Positions 9,010 to 16,467 of a stretch of 64,000 bases of DNA are shown here, one piece after another. Positions within the stretch are counted from its first letter, which is position 1, and each line of letters begins with the position of its first letter. A program made the translations under genes and the position numbers. Under the pieces are notes generated by a model. It saw nothing but the letters and a program-made list of their open reading frames with translations. It was not told the origin of the DNA and searched no databases. The stretch is taken from NCBI GenBank assembly GCA_000283575.1, contig AP012044.1:806001-870000 (forward strand). The letters run 5' to 3'. Origin of the DNA: Oscillibacter valericigenes Sjm18-20 (lineage in GTDB: Bacteria > Bacillota > Clostridia > Oscillospirales > Oscillospiraceae).

Positions 9010-9960
9010 ATGAACGCAACTGCGTATCCGGGGTATGAGTATCACTTGAATTTATATCAAATTATTGCCCATGGAACCGAAGATGAGCGAGCGGCGGCTA
9101 CTGCAGCGCAACGCCAGTATATCAGTGGATATACGAAACCGGATGACATGAAGATCGTAGACATTAAAATTCCCGGAGGCGATAAACAGCCCATGACGCT
9201 GCGGATCTATACGCCGGGAAAACTCCCCAAAAATGCACCTATCGTTATGGAAATTCACGGTGGCGGATTTGTAGGAGGAAATCTGGACATTGATAACTAC
9301 CGCTGTATTACAATAGCAGCCGGAACTCCCGCCATTGTAGTGGGAGTTGATTACCGGCTATCTGTACAGGGTGGTGTTCGTTTTCCGCAGCCACTGATGG
9401 ACTGCTATACTGCGCTGGAGTGGATTCATACGCATGCGGAGGAGTTTGGAGGTGATCCGGAACGCATTGCTCTTCACGGTACCAGTGCCGGAGGCTGTTT
9501 GTGTGCGGGTCTTGCCTTATATGCTCGTGATCATAATGGGCCAAAGCTATCTTTGGTAATACTGAACTGTCCGGTTCTGAGTTTAGAAAACTCGTATTCC
9601 AAGCACCAGTTTTCCCAATTCGCACTAAGTCGGGAAAAGAAATATAATTCTGCCGAGGCTATTTATCTGGGCGGATATGACGGGAGTCAACCTTCGTATT
9701 ATGCGTTCCCCGCTTATTGTCGTGATCTTGAGGATCTGCCACCCCATTACATTATTGTGGGAGAATATGACACACTACGGGATGACGGTCTGGAGTATGC
9801 GACCCGCTTGCTCCACTCTGGTATTCCCTGTGAACTTCAGGTGGCGCCTCGTGTGGGGCATGGTTTTTGTGTAGTTGACCACCCCTTAACCCATTGGGTA
9901 CATAAGGGAGTGTGCGCTTCTTTGCGTAGAGAATTTTGTATGGATATTACGGAATTCTAA
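9010..9960 (+). CDS. Alpha/beta hydrolase, hormone-sensitive-lipase-type esterase
   Basis: The 316-residue cytoplasmic esterase has the oxyanion motif HGGGF (about residue 83), nucleophile Ser in GTSAGG (about 159), acid in EYDTLRDDG (about 254) and His in VGHGF (about 285), the order of the HSL/BFAE family (Abhydrolase_3). It would hydrolyse short-chain or aryl esters. It starts 175 bases after the reductase gene with a GGGGAGGG ribosome binding site and probably belongs to the same catabolic set, though a separate promoter in the gap is possible. An IS3 copy begins 63 bases after its stop. Confidence 0.88.
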   Translation: MNATAYPGYEYHLNLYQIIAHGTEDERAAATAAQRQYISGYTKPDDMKIVDIKIPGGDKQPMTLRIYTPGKLPKNAPIVMEIHGGGFVGGNLDIDNYRCITIAAGTPAIVVGVDYRLSVQGGVRFPQPLMDCYTALEWIHTHAEEFGGDPERIALHGTSAGGCLCAGLALYARDHNGPKLSLVILNCPVLSLENSYSKHQFSQFALSREKKYNSAEAIYLGGYDGSQPSYYAFPAYCRDLEDLPPHYIIVGEYDTLRDDGLEYATRLLHSGIPCELQVAPRVGHGFCVVDHPLTHWVHKGVCASLRREFCMDITEF

Positions 9961-10103
9961 TTGATAGTGCTTTTTCGATTGGCAAGGCCACATAACTTTT
10001 GACTGTGAAGATTTAACTCCAATTTGGAGGGATATCATAGAAGTGCAGAGGACAAACACCCCAAAAGTGATAGAATCAAAGGAAGAATAAGGTGGTGTTT
10101 GCA

Positions 10104-10391
10104 ATGCGCAAATATGATAAGGAGTTCAAAGAAGAAGCGGTCAAGCTGTCCGATGAAATCGGCGTGAAGCAGGCGGCGGCACAGCTGGGCATTCCGTACT
10201 ACTCTCTGGCGGAGTGGCGGCAAAAGCGAAAGGCCTTCGGAGATCACGCCTTCGTCGGCAGCGGCATTCGCCGCGACGCACCGCTTTCCGAGAACGAACG
10301 CCGGCTAATAAAGGAGATCGCGGAACTGCGGAAGGCCAATGAGATTCTCAAGGATGCGCTGGGCTTTTTCGCCAAAGACCGGAAACGGTAA
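10104..10391 (+). CDS. IS3-family transposase OrfA (second copy)
   Basis: The protein has 95 residues and is nearly identical to the OrfA at 4483, differing at a few positions in the coiled coil (ERRLIKEIAELRKANEIL). It has the same helix-turn-helix and leucine-zipper layout. It overlaps the expected frameshift zone with orfB, which begins immediately downstream but is cut off by the IS21 element. Confidence 0.88.
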   Translation: MRKYDKEFKEEAVKLSDEIGVKQAAAQLGIPYYSLAEWRQKRKAFGDHAFVGSGIRRDAPLSENERRLIKEIAELRKANEILKDALGFFAKDRKR

Positions 10392-10393
10392 AG

Positions 10394-10616
10394 CCGGAGC
10401 GGCTGTATGAGTACATCACGCTGCGCCGTGAGCGGTTCTGCGTTCATGCCATGTGCCGGGTTGTGAAAGTCAGTGAATCCGGGTACTACCGCTCTTTGCA
10501 GTCGGCTGGCAAGCCAAAACCGTGGCAGCTGCTTCCGGTCAAAATACGAGAGATTTATAATGAAAACCCGGACAATGACAATTATGGTGTTGGCCGAATT
10601 CTTCTGGCGCTTACAC
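10394..10616 (+). pseudogene. IS3-family transposase OrfB, N-terminal fragment
   Basis: The frame encodes the HTH_21 region typical of the OrfB start (LYEYITLRRERFCVHAMCRV, then VSESGYYRSLQ and NPDNDNYGVGRILLAL). It is broken at 10617 by the left end of the IS21-family element. No catalytic DDE residues remain in this piece. Confidence 0.85.
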
Positions 10617-10739
10617 TGTCAGCGCCAGTGATAAAATGCAAGAAAACGCCGGTCAAAAAATGCAGGTTTGCAGCGGAGAGAAATGCAATATGGTACACTC
10701 GAATCTGCCTGCCGTAATGGAGGCGGAAAGGGTGTCAGA

Positions 10740-11957
10740 ATGGAAGGAGCAAACTGGATGGATATCCGCGACCGGCAAAAAGGACTGAGCTACACGGAGA
10801 TCGCGCGCAAGTACAACCTTGACCCGAGGACGGCGAAGAAATACGCCGAGAGCGAGACACGGCCGGTATACAGCCTGAGCGCGGCGAAGCCGTCAAAGCT
10901 GGACCCGTACAAGGAGCAGATCGCAATATGGCTGGAGGAAGCGCCGTACTCAGCGGAGCGAATTCCGGAAAAGATCCGGGAGCAGGGCTTTGACGGCGGG
11001 CACAGCATCGTGCGAGAATACGTACGCAACAAAAAGGAGCAGCTGGACGAGAAGGCAACGGTACGATTTGAGACAATGCCGGGGCTGCAAGGCCAAATGG
11101 ACTGGGCATTTTTCGAGGATCACACCGTCATGGAGGGCGGAAAGCTGAAGAAGCTGTACTGCTTTCTGTTTATTCTCGGATACTCACGGGCACGGTACAT
11201 AGAGTTTGTGACCGACATGAGCACAAACACACTGATCCGCTGCCATGCCAACGCGTTCCGGTATTTGGGCGGCTATCCGGAGGAAATCCTGTACGACAAC
11301 ATGAAACAGGTCGTCATCAAGCGGCTGCTGAAGCAGGAGGACAGCACCCTGAACCGGCAGTTCGAGGACTTTGCCGGGTTCTATGGATTCAAGCCTGTGC
11401 TGTGCAGGCCATACCGGGGCCAGACAAAGGGCAAGGTGGAGCGCACGGTCCAGTTCGTCCGGGACAATTTTATGATTGGAATCAAGTACTCGTCTCTGGA
11501 CAATCTCAACGGCCAGGCGCTGGCCTGGTGCAACAAGGTTAACGGAAAAATCCATGCCACAACGAACGAAATTCCCTTCGAGCGATTAAAAAAAGAGGGC
11601 CTCAACCCTCTCAAACGCGAATATATTATCGACAAAATTAACTTACGCAGGGTGCAAAAAGACTGCCTCATCTCATACGGCGGTAATCAGTATTCCGTTC
11701 CATCGGAATACGCCGGCAAAGATGTGGCAGTCGTAGCGCTGGACAACCTGCTCGCCGTCTACCACGAAGGAAAGCAACTCGCCCTGCACCGGATATCCTA
11801 TCAGAAAAAGGACATGGTCGTCAATGCCCATCACTACCGCAGGCTGACGGTCAAGCAGTCTTTCGACATCGAAAACACGCTGCTGGACGGTGACAACGTC
11901 ATCGATTTTCCCATCCAGCCACATGATTTGAGCCGGTATGACGAGGTATTGTTATGA
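10740..11957 (+). CDS. istA: IS21-family transposase IstA
   Basis: The 405-residue DDE transposase has an N-terminal helix-turn-helix (IARKYNLDPRTAKKYAES), a catalytic core with QMDWAFF (first Asp), ILYDNMKQV (second Asp) and KGKVERTVQFVRDNF (Glu), and a C-terminal beta-rich tail (YGGNQYSVPSEYAGKDVAV). The start at 10740 is chosen because homology begins at MEGANWMDIRDRQKG. The upstream ATG at 10668 lies in the terminal repeat region. The stop overlaps the istB start. It looks intact. Confidence 0.95.
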   Translation: MEGANWMDIRDRQKGLSYTEIARKYNLDPRTAKKYAESETRPVYSLSAAKPSKLDPYKEQIAIWLEEAPYSAERIPEKIREQGFDGGHSIVREYVRNKKEQLDEKATVRFETMPGLQGQMDWAFFEDHTVMEGGKLKKLYCFLFILGYSRARYIEFVTDMSTNTLIRCHANAFRYLGGYPEEILYDNMKQVVIKRLLKQEDSTLNRQFEDFAGFYGFKPVLCRPYRGQTKGKVERTVQFVRDNFMIGIKYSSLDNLNGQALAWCNKVNGKIHATTNEIPFERLKKEGLNPLKREYIIDKINLRRVQKDCLISYGGNQYSVPSEYAGKDVAVVALDNLLAVYHEGKQLALHRISYQKKDMVVNAHHYRRLTVKQSFDIENTLLDGDNVIDFPIQPHDLSRYDEVLL

Positions 11958-12751
11958 CGGAACTGACGATGGAACGCCTCAGGGAGAACCTTGAAAGCCT
12001 GAAAATGAAAAACACGCTGGAGATCCTGGACAATTATCTTGAGAGAGCTGTAAAAGACGAGCTTAACATCGTGGAGGTGCTCGACCATATCTTTGCAGAG
12101 GAGGCGCTCAGCAAACGGCGGCGCGCCTATGAAAAACAGGTGCAGATGTGGGGCTTTCCCATCAAAAAGGCGTTGGAGGACTTTGATTTCAGTTTTCAGC
12201 CCTCCATTGACAAGCGGCAGATCGAGGAACTGGCCACCATGCGTTTTCTGGAGAATGGAAAAAATATCGTCTTTCTCGGCCCGCCCGGCGTGGGCAAGAC
12301 CCATCTGGCCTCGGCGCTGGGGATGGTCGCCGCCAGGCATCGATTCTCCACTTACTACATTAACTGCCACTCACTGATTGAGCAGCTCAAAAAGGCCCAT
12401 TTTGAAAACCGTCTTCCAGATAAGCTCAAAACTCTGGGCAAATACAAGCTGCTCATCATCGACGAAATCGGGTATCTCCCGATGGATATTCAGGGGGCGA
12501 ACCTGTTCTTTCAGCTTATTTCCAGACGGTATGAAAAGGTCTCAACAGTCTTTACCTCCAACAAGACCTTTTCCCAATGGAACGAGATCTTTGCTGATGT
12601 CACCATCGCCTCCGCGATACTCGATCGTGTTCTGCACCACTGTACCGTCGTCAATATCAAGGGCGAAAGCTACCGGCTAAAAGAACGCAAAGAATATATG
12701 AAGCAAAAACAGCACATCGTCAATACCCTCTTCGAGCAGGGACAAAACTAA
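11954..12751 (+). CDS. istB: IS21-family ATPase helper IstB
   Basis: The 265-residue AAA+ ATPase is related to DnaC. It has Walker A GPPGVGKTHLA (about residues 109-117), Walker B LLIIDEIGYLP (about 170) and a sensor region TVFTSNKTFSQW. IstB oligomerises on target DNA and selects and prepares it for IstA. The ATG overlaps the istA stop, implying translational coupling. It looks intact. Confidence 0.95.
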   Translation: MTELTMERLRENLESLKMKNTLEILDNYLERAVKDELNIVEVLDHIFAEEALSKRRRAYEKQVQMWGFPIKKALEDFDFSFQPSIDKRQIEELATMRFLENGKNIVFLGPPGVGKTHLASALGMVAARHRFSTYYINCHSLIEQLKKAHFENRLPDKLKTLGKYKLLIIDEIGYLPMDIQGANLFFQLISRRYEKVSTVFTSNKTFSQWNEIFADVTIASAILDRVLHHCTVVNIKGESYRLKERKEYMKQKQHIVNTLFEQGQN

Positions 12752-12829
12752 TTTTAGGACATTCCCTCGCCGCTGTTTTCCTACATTTTTTAACCGGCGA
12801 AAAACTGCAAATTCAAATCGGCGTTGACA

Positions 12830-13154
12830 CGACCGCTTTTCTGCATTTGTTGCACAGGACTATCCGGAGGAGATCATCCGTACCAAGGGGTATCTCTGGT
12901 TTGCCGATGATGATATGCACACGCAGCTTTTTGAACAGGCGGGACGCAACGCCGGTATCAATGAGGTCTCCAATTGGGTTGCAGCTCTGCCGCTGGAGGA
13001 TCAGGAGTTTATCTTTCAAAACTATTCGGAAACGAAGGACAACTGGGATGAAGCCTATGGTGACCGACTGAATCAGATCGTTTTTATTGGAAAGGGCTAC
13101 GACAGAGCAGAAATTGAGCGAATGCTGGATGACTGCCTTGCAAAAACGGAATAA
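12830..13154 (+). pseudogene. CobW-family GTPase, C-terminal fragment
   Basis: About 105 codons encode only the CobW C-terminal domain (FVAQDYPEEIIRTKGYLWFA to GYDRAEIERMLDDCL). The fragment is homologous to the end of the full-length CobW at 13845-14963, including the RTKG and YGDR..Q.VFIGK motifs. The GTPase domain is absent and the frame begins at the IS21 end. It was probably a second zinc chaperone gene in the same operon as the Fur-type regulator that starts 33 bases downstream. It lost its 5' part in the IS21-associated deletion. Confidence 0.88.
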
Positions 13155-13187
13155 ATGAATTAAAATTCACTACGAGGGGGTGGCTAC

Positions 13188-13613
13188 ATGGCTCAGCGAG
13201 GCACTTATCAAACAAAGGTGAAATCCGCAATTATACAATATTTGGGAGAGAACCGAAACAGGACAGTGTGTGCGTCGGATATTTTGAATTTTTTGCATGA
13301 ACAAAAGCAAAATGCGAATCCCACTACGGTCTATCGTTGCCTTGCAAAGCTCTGCGATGAACAGCTTGTCATTAAATATGCAGATCAGCAGGGTGATAAG
13401 GCAACTTATCAGTATGTAGGACAGGCACACGGCTGTGAAAATCATCTTCATATCAAGTGTGTCAAATGCGGTGCGCTGGCTCATCTTGACTGTACATTCA
13501 TGGACGAATTTGAAGAACACATCGAAGAGCACCACGGTTTTTCGCTGCAATGCGACGGAAGTCTGCTATATGGTGTCTGCAAGAACTGTGCGGCAAAGGA
13601 TAATAAAAAGTGA
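13188..13613 (+). CDS. zur: Fur-family regulator, probably zinc-responsive (Zur)
   Basis: The 141-residue Fur-fold protein has an N-terminal winged helix (KVKSAIIQYLGENR to NPTTVYRCLAKLCDE) and a C-terminal dimerisation and metal domain with HLHIKCVKCG and CKNC. These give two CxxC pairs for a structural zinc and a His-rich sensory site. It lies next to CobW genes and zinc-sparing ribosomal protein paralogues, which argues for zinc rather than iron sensing. Under zinc sufficiency it should repress the neighbouring minus-strand operon. GAGGGGGTGG precedes the ATG. The zur symbol is inferred from context. Confidence 0.82.
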   Translation: MAQRGTYQTKVKSAIIQYLGENRNRTVCASDILNFLHEQKQNANPTTVYRCLAKLCDEQLVIKYADQQGDKATYQYVGQAHGCENHLHIKCVKCGALAHLDCTFMDEFEEHIEEHHGFSLQCDGSLLYGVCKNCAAKDNKK

Positions 13614-13615
13614 AA

Positions 13616-13655
13616 AACGCATGGAAGCCATTTATCCGGCATCCATGCGTTCTTT
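13616..13655. terminator. Rho-independent terminator between convergent genes
   Basis: The inverted repeat AACGCATGGA and TCCATGCGTT is separated by a short loop and followed by TCTTTATT. It lies between the Fur-type gene (plus) and the L33 gene (minus) and could serve both. Confidence 0.7.
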
Positions 13656-13667
13656 ATTACTGATCGA

Positions 13668-13826
13668 TTATTTTGTTTCTCTGTGAATCGTATGCCGCCG
13701 CAGACGCGGACAGTATTTTCGTACCTCCATCCGTTCCGAATGGAGCTTTTTGTTTTTCGTGGTTGTATAGTTTCGGTCGCCACACTCTGTGCAGACCAGC
13801 GTAATTTTAACACGATTGGAAACCAT
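13668..13826 (-). CDS. rpmG: Ribosomal protein L33, zinc-site-deficient paralogue
   Basis: The 52-residue protein contains [22 protein letters not shown] and the HTIHRETK end, a typical bL33 sequence. Zinc-binding L33 has two CxxC pairs. Here the first pair (CTEC) is present, but the second is reduced to one cysteine ([10 protein letters not shown]), so zinc binding is probably lost. Such C-minus copies replace the zinc form on the ribosome during zinc starvation and are normally repressed by Zur. The gene is the last of the minus-strand operon, 18 bases after the CobW gene, with a GGCGGAG ribosome binding site. Confidence 0.85.
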   Translation of the reverse strand: MVSNRVKITLVCTECGDRNYTTTKNKKLHSERMEVRKYCPRLRRHTIHRETK

Positions 13827-13844
13827 AATGATTCTCCGCCTGCC

Positions 13845-14963
13845 TTACTCTGCAAGGCAGTGATCGAATGCCCTAATTATTTCCGCACGATCCATATTCT
13901 TTCCAATGATCACAAGGCGATTCACCCGATCTCCGTAGGTCGCATTCCACGGATAATCCGGATGCTCCTTTTGGAACTTCCTGCGTTCCAAGAAAGGCTT
14001 GGCAACGTTCCATTTCCCGGAGGGAACGGCTTGGATTTGCTGTCCGGACTGCTCAAACAGATAGATCAAATCCGGCAAATCATCAAACCACATCAATCCC
14101 TTTGTCCGAATGATGCTTTTGGGGTAGTTATTTGCGGCAAACGCTTCCATCTTCTCCTGTGAAAAAGGTTTTACCTGCTCATAAACAAATGTGCCGATTC
14201 CATATTCTTCAGTTTCCGGCTCTGAATCGTTCTCCTCCGCCAAGGCCTTTACCCAACCTGCCGAATGACTGGATTTCTCAAAATCAAATGCGTGCGTATC
14301 AAATATCTGATTTAGCTCCACCTTACCGTAGGTTGTTTCAATCAATTCCGCCTCCGGCTGAAGCACACGAATGACATGCTTGATTTTCTCCAAATCTGCC
14401 GATGAAACCTCGTCCGTCTTGTTCAATACGATCTTATTGCAGAACTCAATCTGCTGAATCAAAAGATTCTCAATATCGTCCTCATCCAAGTCATCCTTCA
14501 GCAGGCTATCGCCGCCGAAGAACTCTTCTGTCATGCGCTTTGCGTCCACAATGGAAACGATACTGTCCAGCCGGCAGATCTCTGGGATTTTTACATCCGG
14601 CAGAGAGCCATCCAGCAAGGTGATCGTCTGAGCAATGGGAAGCGGCTCACAGATACCGCTGGCCTCAATCATAATGTAGTCAAACTTTTCTGTTTTGTAT
14701 ATCTCAATGATCTGCATCAGCAAATCTTCCTTGAGTGTACAGCAGATACAGCCGTTTGACAATGGCACAAGGCTTCCGTCCGCCCCATTTACGGCACCTT
14801 CGCTTTCAATCAGAGAGGCATCAATGTTAACCTCCCCAATGTCATTTACGATGACCGCAACTTTATAGCCGGTCTGATTTTTCAGCACATGGTTAAGTAG
14901 CGTTGTTTTTCCGGCTCCGAGGTAACCGGTCAACAGTGTAATGGGAATCACTCTTTTTTGCAC
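13845..14963 (-). CDS. CobW/COG0523-family zinc GTPase
   Basis: The 372-residue G3E P-loop GTPase has Walker A GYLGAGKTTLL (residues about 14-24), the metal motif GCICC (about 73-77), a magnesium-binding region with MIEASGICEP, a guanine specificity motif NKTDEV, and a CobW C-terminal domain with RTKG and YGDR. Members delivered under Zur control (ZNG1, YciC, ZigA types) supply zinc to client enzymes when zinc is scarce. It lies between genes for zinc-sparing L28 and L33 in one minus-strand operon. The full-length protein looks intact. A truncated paralogue is at 12830-13154. Confidence 0.9.
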   Translation of the reverse strand: MQKRVIPITLLTGYLGAGKTTLLNHVLKNQTGYKVAVIVNDIGEVNIDASLIESEGAVNGADGSLVPLSNGCICCTLKEDLLMQIIEIYKTEKFDYIMIEASGICEPLPIAQTITLLDGSLPDVKIPEICRLDSIVSIVDAKRMTEEFFGGDSLLKDDLDEDDIENLLIQQIEFCNKIVLNKTDEVSSADLEKIKHVIRVLQPEAELIETTYGKVELNQIFDTHAFDFEKSSHSAGWVKALAEENDSEPETEEYGIGTFVYEQVKPFSQEKMEAFAANNYPKSIIRTKGLMWFDDLPDLIYLFEQSGQQIQAVPSGKWNVAKPFLERRKFQKEHPDYPWNATYGDRVNRLVIIGKNMDRAEIIRAFDHCLAE

Positions 14964-14975
14964 AGCGAAATCCTT

Positions 14976-15176
14976 TTACGAGGCACGGGTAATGGTTCCG
15001 GTTTTCATTGCGGATCTCAGTGCCCTTGCAGAAATATAGATACGCTTAGGCGTTCCGTTTTCTTCCACGCGGATTCGCTTCAGATTTGGTTTGAATGTCC
15101 GGCTTGATTTTCTGTGGGAGTGACTGACATTTCTGCCGAAGGTTGTTTTTCTTCCGGTAATTGCACATTTTGCCAT
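14976..15176 (-). CDS. rpmB: Ribosomal protein L28, form without zinc-binding cysteines
   Basis: The 66-residue protein begins MAKCAITGRKTTFGRN and contains SHSHRKSSRTFKPNL and the VSARAL-like YISARALRS. Zinc-type L28 has CxxC pairs. This copy has a single cysteine, so it is the zinc-independent form. ATG at 15176 follows TTTGGAGGAATAA at ideal spacing, and the longer frame upstream is not coding. It is 12 bases upstream of the CobW gene. Its place in a zinc-starvation operon suggests a replacement paralogue, not the housekeeping L28. Confidence 0.88.
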   Translation of the reverse strand: MAKCAITGRKTTFGRNVSHSHRKSSRTFKPNLKRIRVEENGTPKRIYISARALRSAMKTGTITRAS

Positions 15177-15219
15177 CTCATTTATTCCTCCAAATTTAAA
15201 TATACCGCAAATGGAAATG

Positions 15220-15260
15220 GCGTTGACAGGCCAAGACAAAACACGTCAACGCCGTTCCGT
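15220..15260. repeat. Inverted repeat GGCGTTGAC...GTCAACGCC
   Basis: A hairpin with nine-base arms and a loop of about 17 bases lies between the zinc-ribbon and L28 genes. It could attenuate or process the operon transcript. The arms also resemble the outer bases of the IS21 ends (GGCGTTGACA), so it could instead be an IS footprint. Confidence 0.45.
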
Positions 15261-15338
15261 TTTCAACAGAGGTATCACTGAAACGCGGGCTTGCGTACCG
15301 CAATAGCATGTGCGGTGATACGCCCCGCAATCTCATGA

Positions 15339-15650
15339 TCAATAATTATAAGACCGTGCAGAGGACTGCTTCTCTTTCATTTTCGCAAAGCACTCGCTAC
15401 AATAGACGGGACGGCCTTCCGTCGGCTTGAAGGGAACCTTGCATGGCTTGCCACAGTTGGCACAAATTGCGTCATACATTTCTCGCTCACCATTCTGGCT
15501 GCTTCGGGCATTCTTTCTGCACTTACGGCACTCTGGGCAACGACGGGGTTCGTTCTGAAATCCGCGCTCCGCATAAAATTCCTGCTCACCCGCAGTCCAA
15601 ATAAACTCTTTGCCGCAGTCGGCACATACCAATACCTTGTCTTCGTACAT
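15339..15650 (-). CDS. Zinc-ribbon protein (zf-trcl-like)
   Basis: The 103-residue soluble protein has three CxxC modules: CADCGKEF near the N-terminus followed by CPECRKCRK, then CANCGKPCKV with CSECFAKM. The first part matches the small probable zinc-ribbon family often found in Firmicutes. MYEDK at 15650 is chosen as start. The role is unknown. As first gene of the presumed Zur-controlled operon it may hold or report zinc. One of two 18-bp dyads lies 23 bases upstream of its start. Confidence 0.75.
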   Translation of the reverse strand: MYEDKVLVCADCGKEFIWTAGEQEFYAERGFQNEPRRCPECRKCRKNARSSQNGEREMYDAICANCGKPCKVPFKPTEGRPVYCSECFAKMKEKQSSARSYNY

Positions 15651-15672
15651 CGTGGTCGCCTCACAAATCCTA

Positions 15673-15690
15673 AATTGCAACTTAATTGCA
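15673..15690. promoter_or_regulatory. Candidate Zur box 1
   Basis: AATTGCAACTTAATTGCA lies just upstream of the zinc-ribbon gene start. It shares 16 of 18 bases with the element at 15794-15811 and is dyad-symmetric around TTGCAA/TTGCAA arms. Fur-family proteins bind dyads of this size. Zur control is an inference from the operon content. Confidence 0.55.
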
Positions 15691-15793
15691 TATTGAATAT
15701 AGTAGCATTTCCTTTTCCATTTGTCAAGTTTTTCGCAATATAAAATCTAAAATATGGATATTAACTGTACAGTGGCAAAAAGCTATTATAGAA

Positions 15794-15814
15794 AATTGCA
15801 AACTAATTGCAATT
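15794..15814. promoter_or_regulatory. Candidate Zur box 2
   Basis: AATTGCAAACTAATTGCAAT lies 30 bases before the ATG of the truncated Fur-like gene. It is the second copy of the dyad at 15673, placing one site at each divergent promoter. Confidence 0.55.
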
Positions 15815-15843
15815 TTAACCGTACGGCATGAGGAGCCTTTTCA

Positions 15844-15942
15844 ATGAAGTACAAGACCAGACAACGACAGGAGCTGTTACTGAACTTGAAGAGTTCTATC
15901 ATAAAATTACTGCCGATCAGGGATAAAATGCAATGCAGATGA
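15844..15942 (+). pseudogene. Fur-family regulator, N-terminal remnant
   Basis: A good ribosome binding site (GAGGAG) precedes ATG, and the first dozen residues MKYKTRQRQELLLN match the start of Fur/Zur proteins. The frame loses similarity after about 15 codons and stops at 15942. The divergent placement against the zinc operon is typical for its regulator. The gene was probably cut short when the tRNA-scar DNA at 16052 was joined here. Only the start is convincing. Confidence 0.4.
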
Positions 15943-16051
15943 AGGATCATAGAAAAAATTGCGAACCGTGCGCAATTTGTCCGTTGCGTGGTTCGCATTC
16001 CAGCTCGAAAAACACCGATTTTGAGGACAAAAGAAAAGGCCCGCTTTGCGG

Positions 16052-16117
16052 ACCACTTGGGAGAGCGCCGCGTTCGCAACGCGGAGGTCGACGGTTCGAT
16101 CCCGTTCAGGTCCACCA
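16052..16117 (+). tRNA. tRNA-Ala(CGC) 3' fragment, likely attachment-site scar
   Basis: The sequence holds part of a D-arm (TTGGGAGAGC), an anticodon stem-loop CCGCG-TTCGCAA-CGCGG giving anticodon CGC (alanine), a T-arm GACGG-TTCGATC-CCGTT and acceptor strand CAGGTCC with ACCA. U at position 70 of the acceptor strand fits the G3:U70 identity pair of tRNA-Ala. The matching 5' acceptor strand and D-stem are not found upstream, so the gene is not complete. Site-specific integrases commonly leave such 3' portions at one end of an element. The next 30 bases form a TTGCCGGCTTTTTT-like terminator. Confidence 0.7.
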
Positions 16118-16220
16118 GTGAAAAAGTCAGTAACCATCACGGTTTGCCGGCTTTTTTCTTTTGCTTTTCCGGGGCATCAGAGGGGCATAGTTCTTACCCT
16201 ACTGATGCCCCATTTCATCT

Positions 16221-16460
16221 TTATCCGAGCATTTTTTGCGGCGATTCCGGCGCGTTCGCATCCCTGATATCTGCGTGGTCTGCTTTATGAAAAGCCGTTA
16301 CCAACTCCAGCATCTCTTTTGCCATGACAAAGCCTTCTGCCTCCGACCGTGCGCAGGAGTTGCACTCCGGTACATCCGGAAAAAGAATGGATATTCCATA
16401 CTTCTCTTCTTTAGTGTCGTATTCATCGTAATTAAATACGGCATAGTATCCGATTTGCAT
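16221..16460 (-). CDS. HicB-like protein
   Basis: The 79-residue protein is similar to the HicB/UPF0150 fold: a short beta-rich segment YYAVFNYD, then YGISILFPDVPECNSCARS and a helix FVMAKEMLELVTAFH. HicB proteins are antitoxins of HicA RNases, but no HicA-type partner (about 60 residues with a catalytic His) is visible next to it, so it may be an orphan. ATG at 16460 has an AGGAGGAG site 8 bases upstream. It follows the gene at 16468 by 7 bases and is probably co-transcribed with it. Confidence 0.65.
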   Translation of the reverse strand: MQIGYYAVFNYDEYDTKEEKYGISILFPDVPECNSCARSEAEGFVMAKEMLELVTAFHKADHADIRDANAPESPQKMLG

Positions 16461-16467
16461 AATATTC

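Larger units (their letters stand above)
10024..10616 (+). mobile_element. IS3-family copy, 5' part, interrupted by IS21
   Basis: The left terminal repeat at 10024 (GGAGGGATATCATAGAAGTG) is followed by an intact orfA and the first about 220 bases of orfB. At 10617 an IS21-family end begins. The missing remainder of orfB is not found on the far side of the IS21 element, so the copy is truncated as well as interrupted. Confidence 0.85.
10617..12829 (+). mobile_element. IS21-family insertion sequence
   Basis: The ends match as imperfect inverted repeats beginning TGTCAGCGCC at 10617 and, on the other strand, TGTCAACGCC from 12829 inwards. Both are followed by a second internal repeat near AAAAAATGCAGG / AAAAAATGTAGG. 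Inside are istA and istB with the usual 4-bp ATGA overlap. The left flank is IS3 orfB and the right flank is a CobW gene fragment, with no matching target duplication, so the right flank was deleted or rearranged after insertion. A degenerate copy of the left end lies at 21436. Confidence 0.9.

Noticed and set aside
15907..16140. Minus-strand frame with ERDRTVDLRVANAALSQ
   Set aside because: It is antisense to the tRNA-Ala fragment; this peptide is a familiar artefact of tRNA loci and not a gene.
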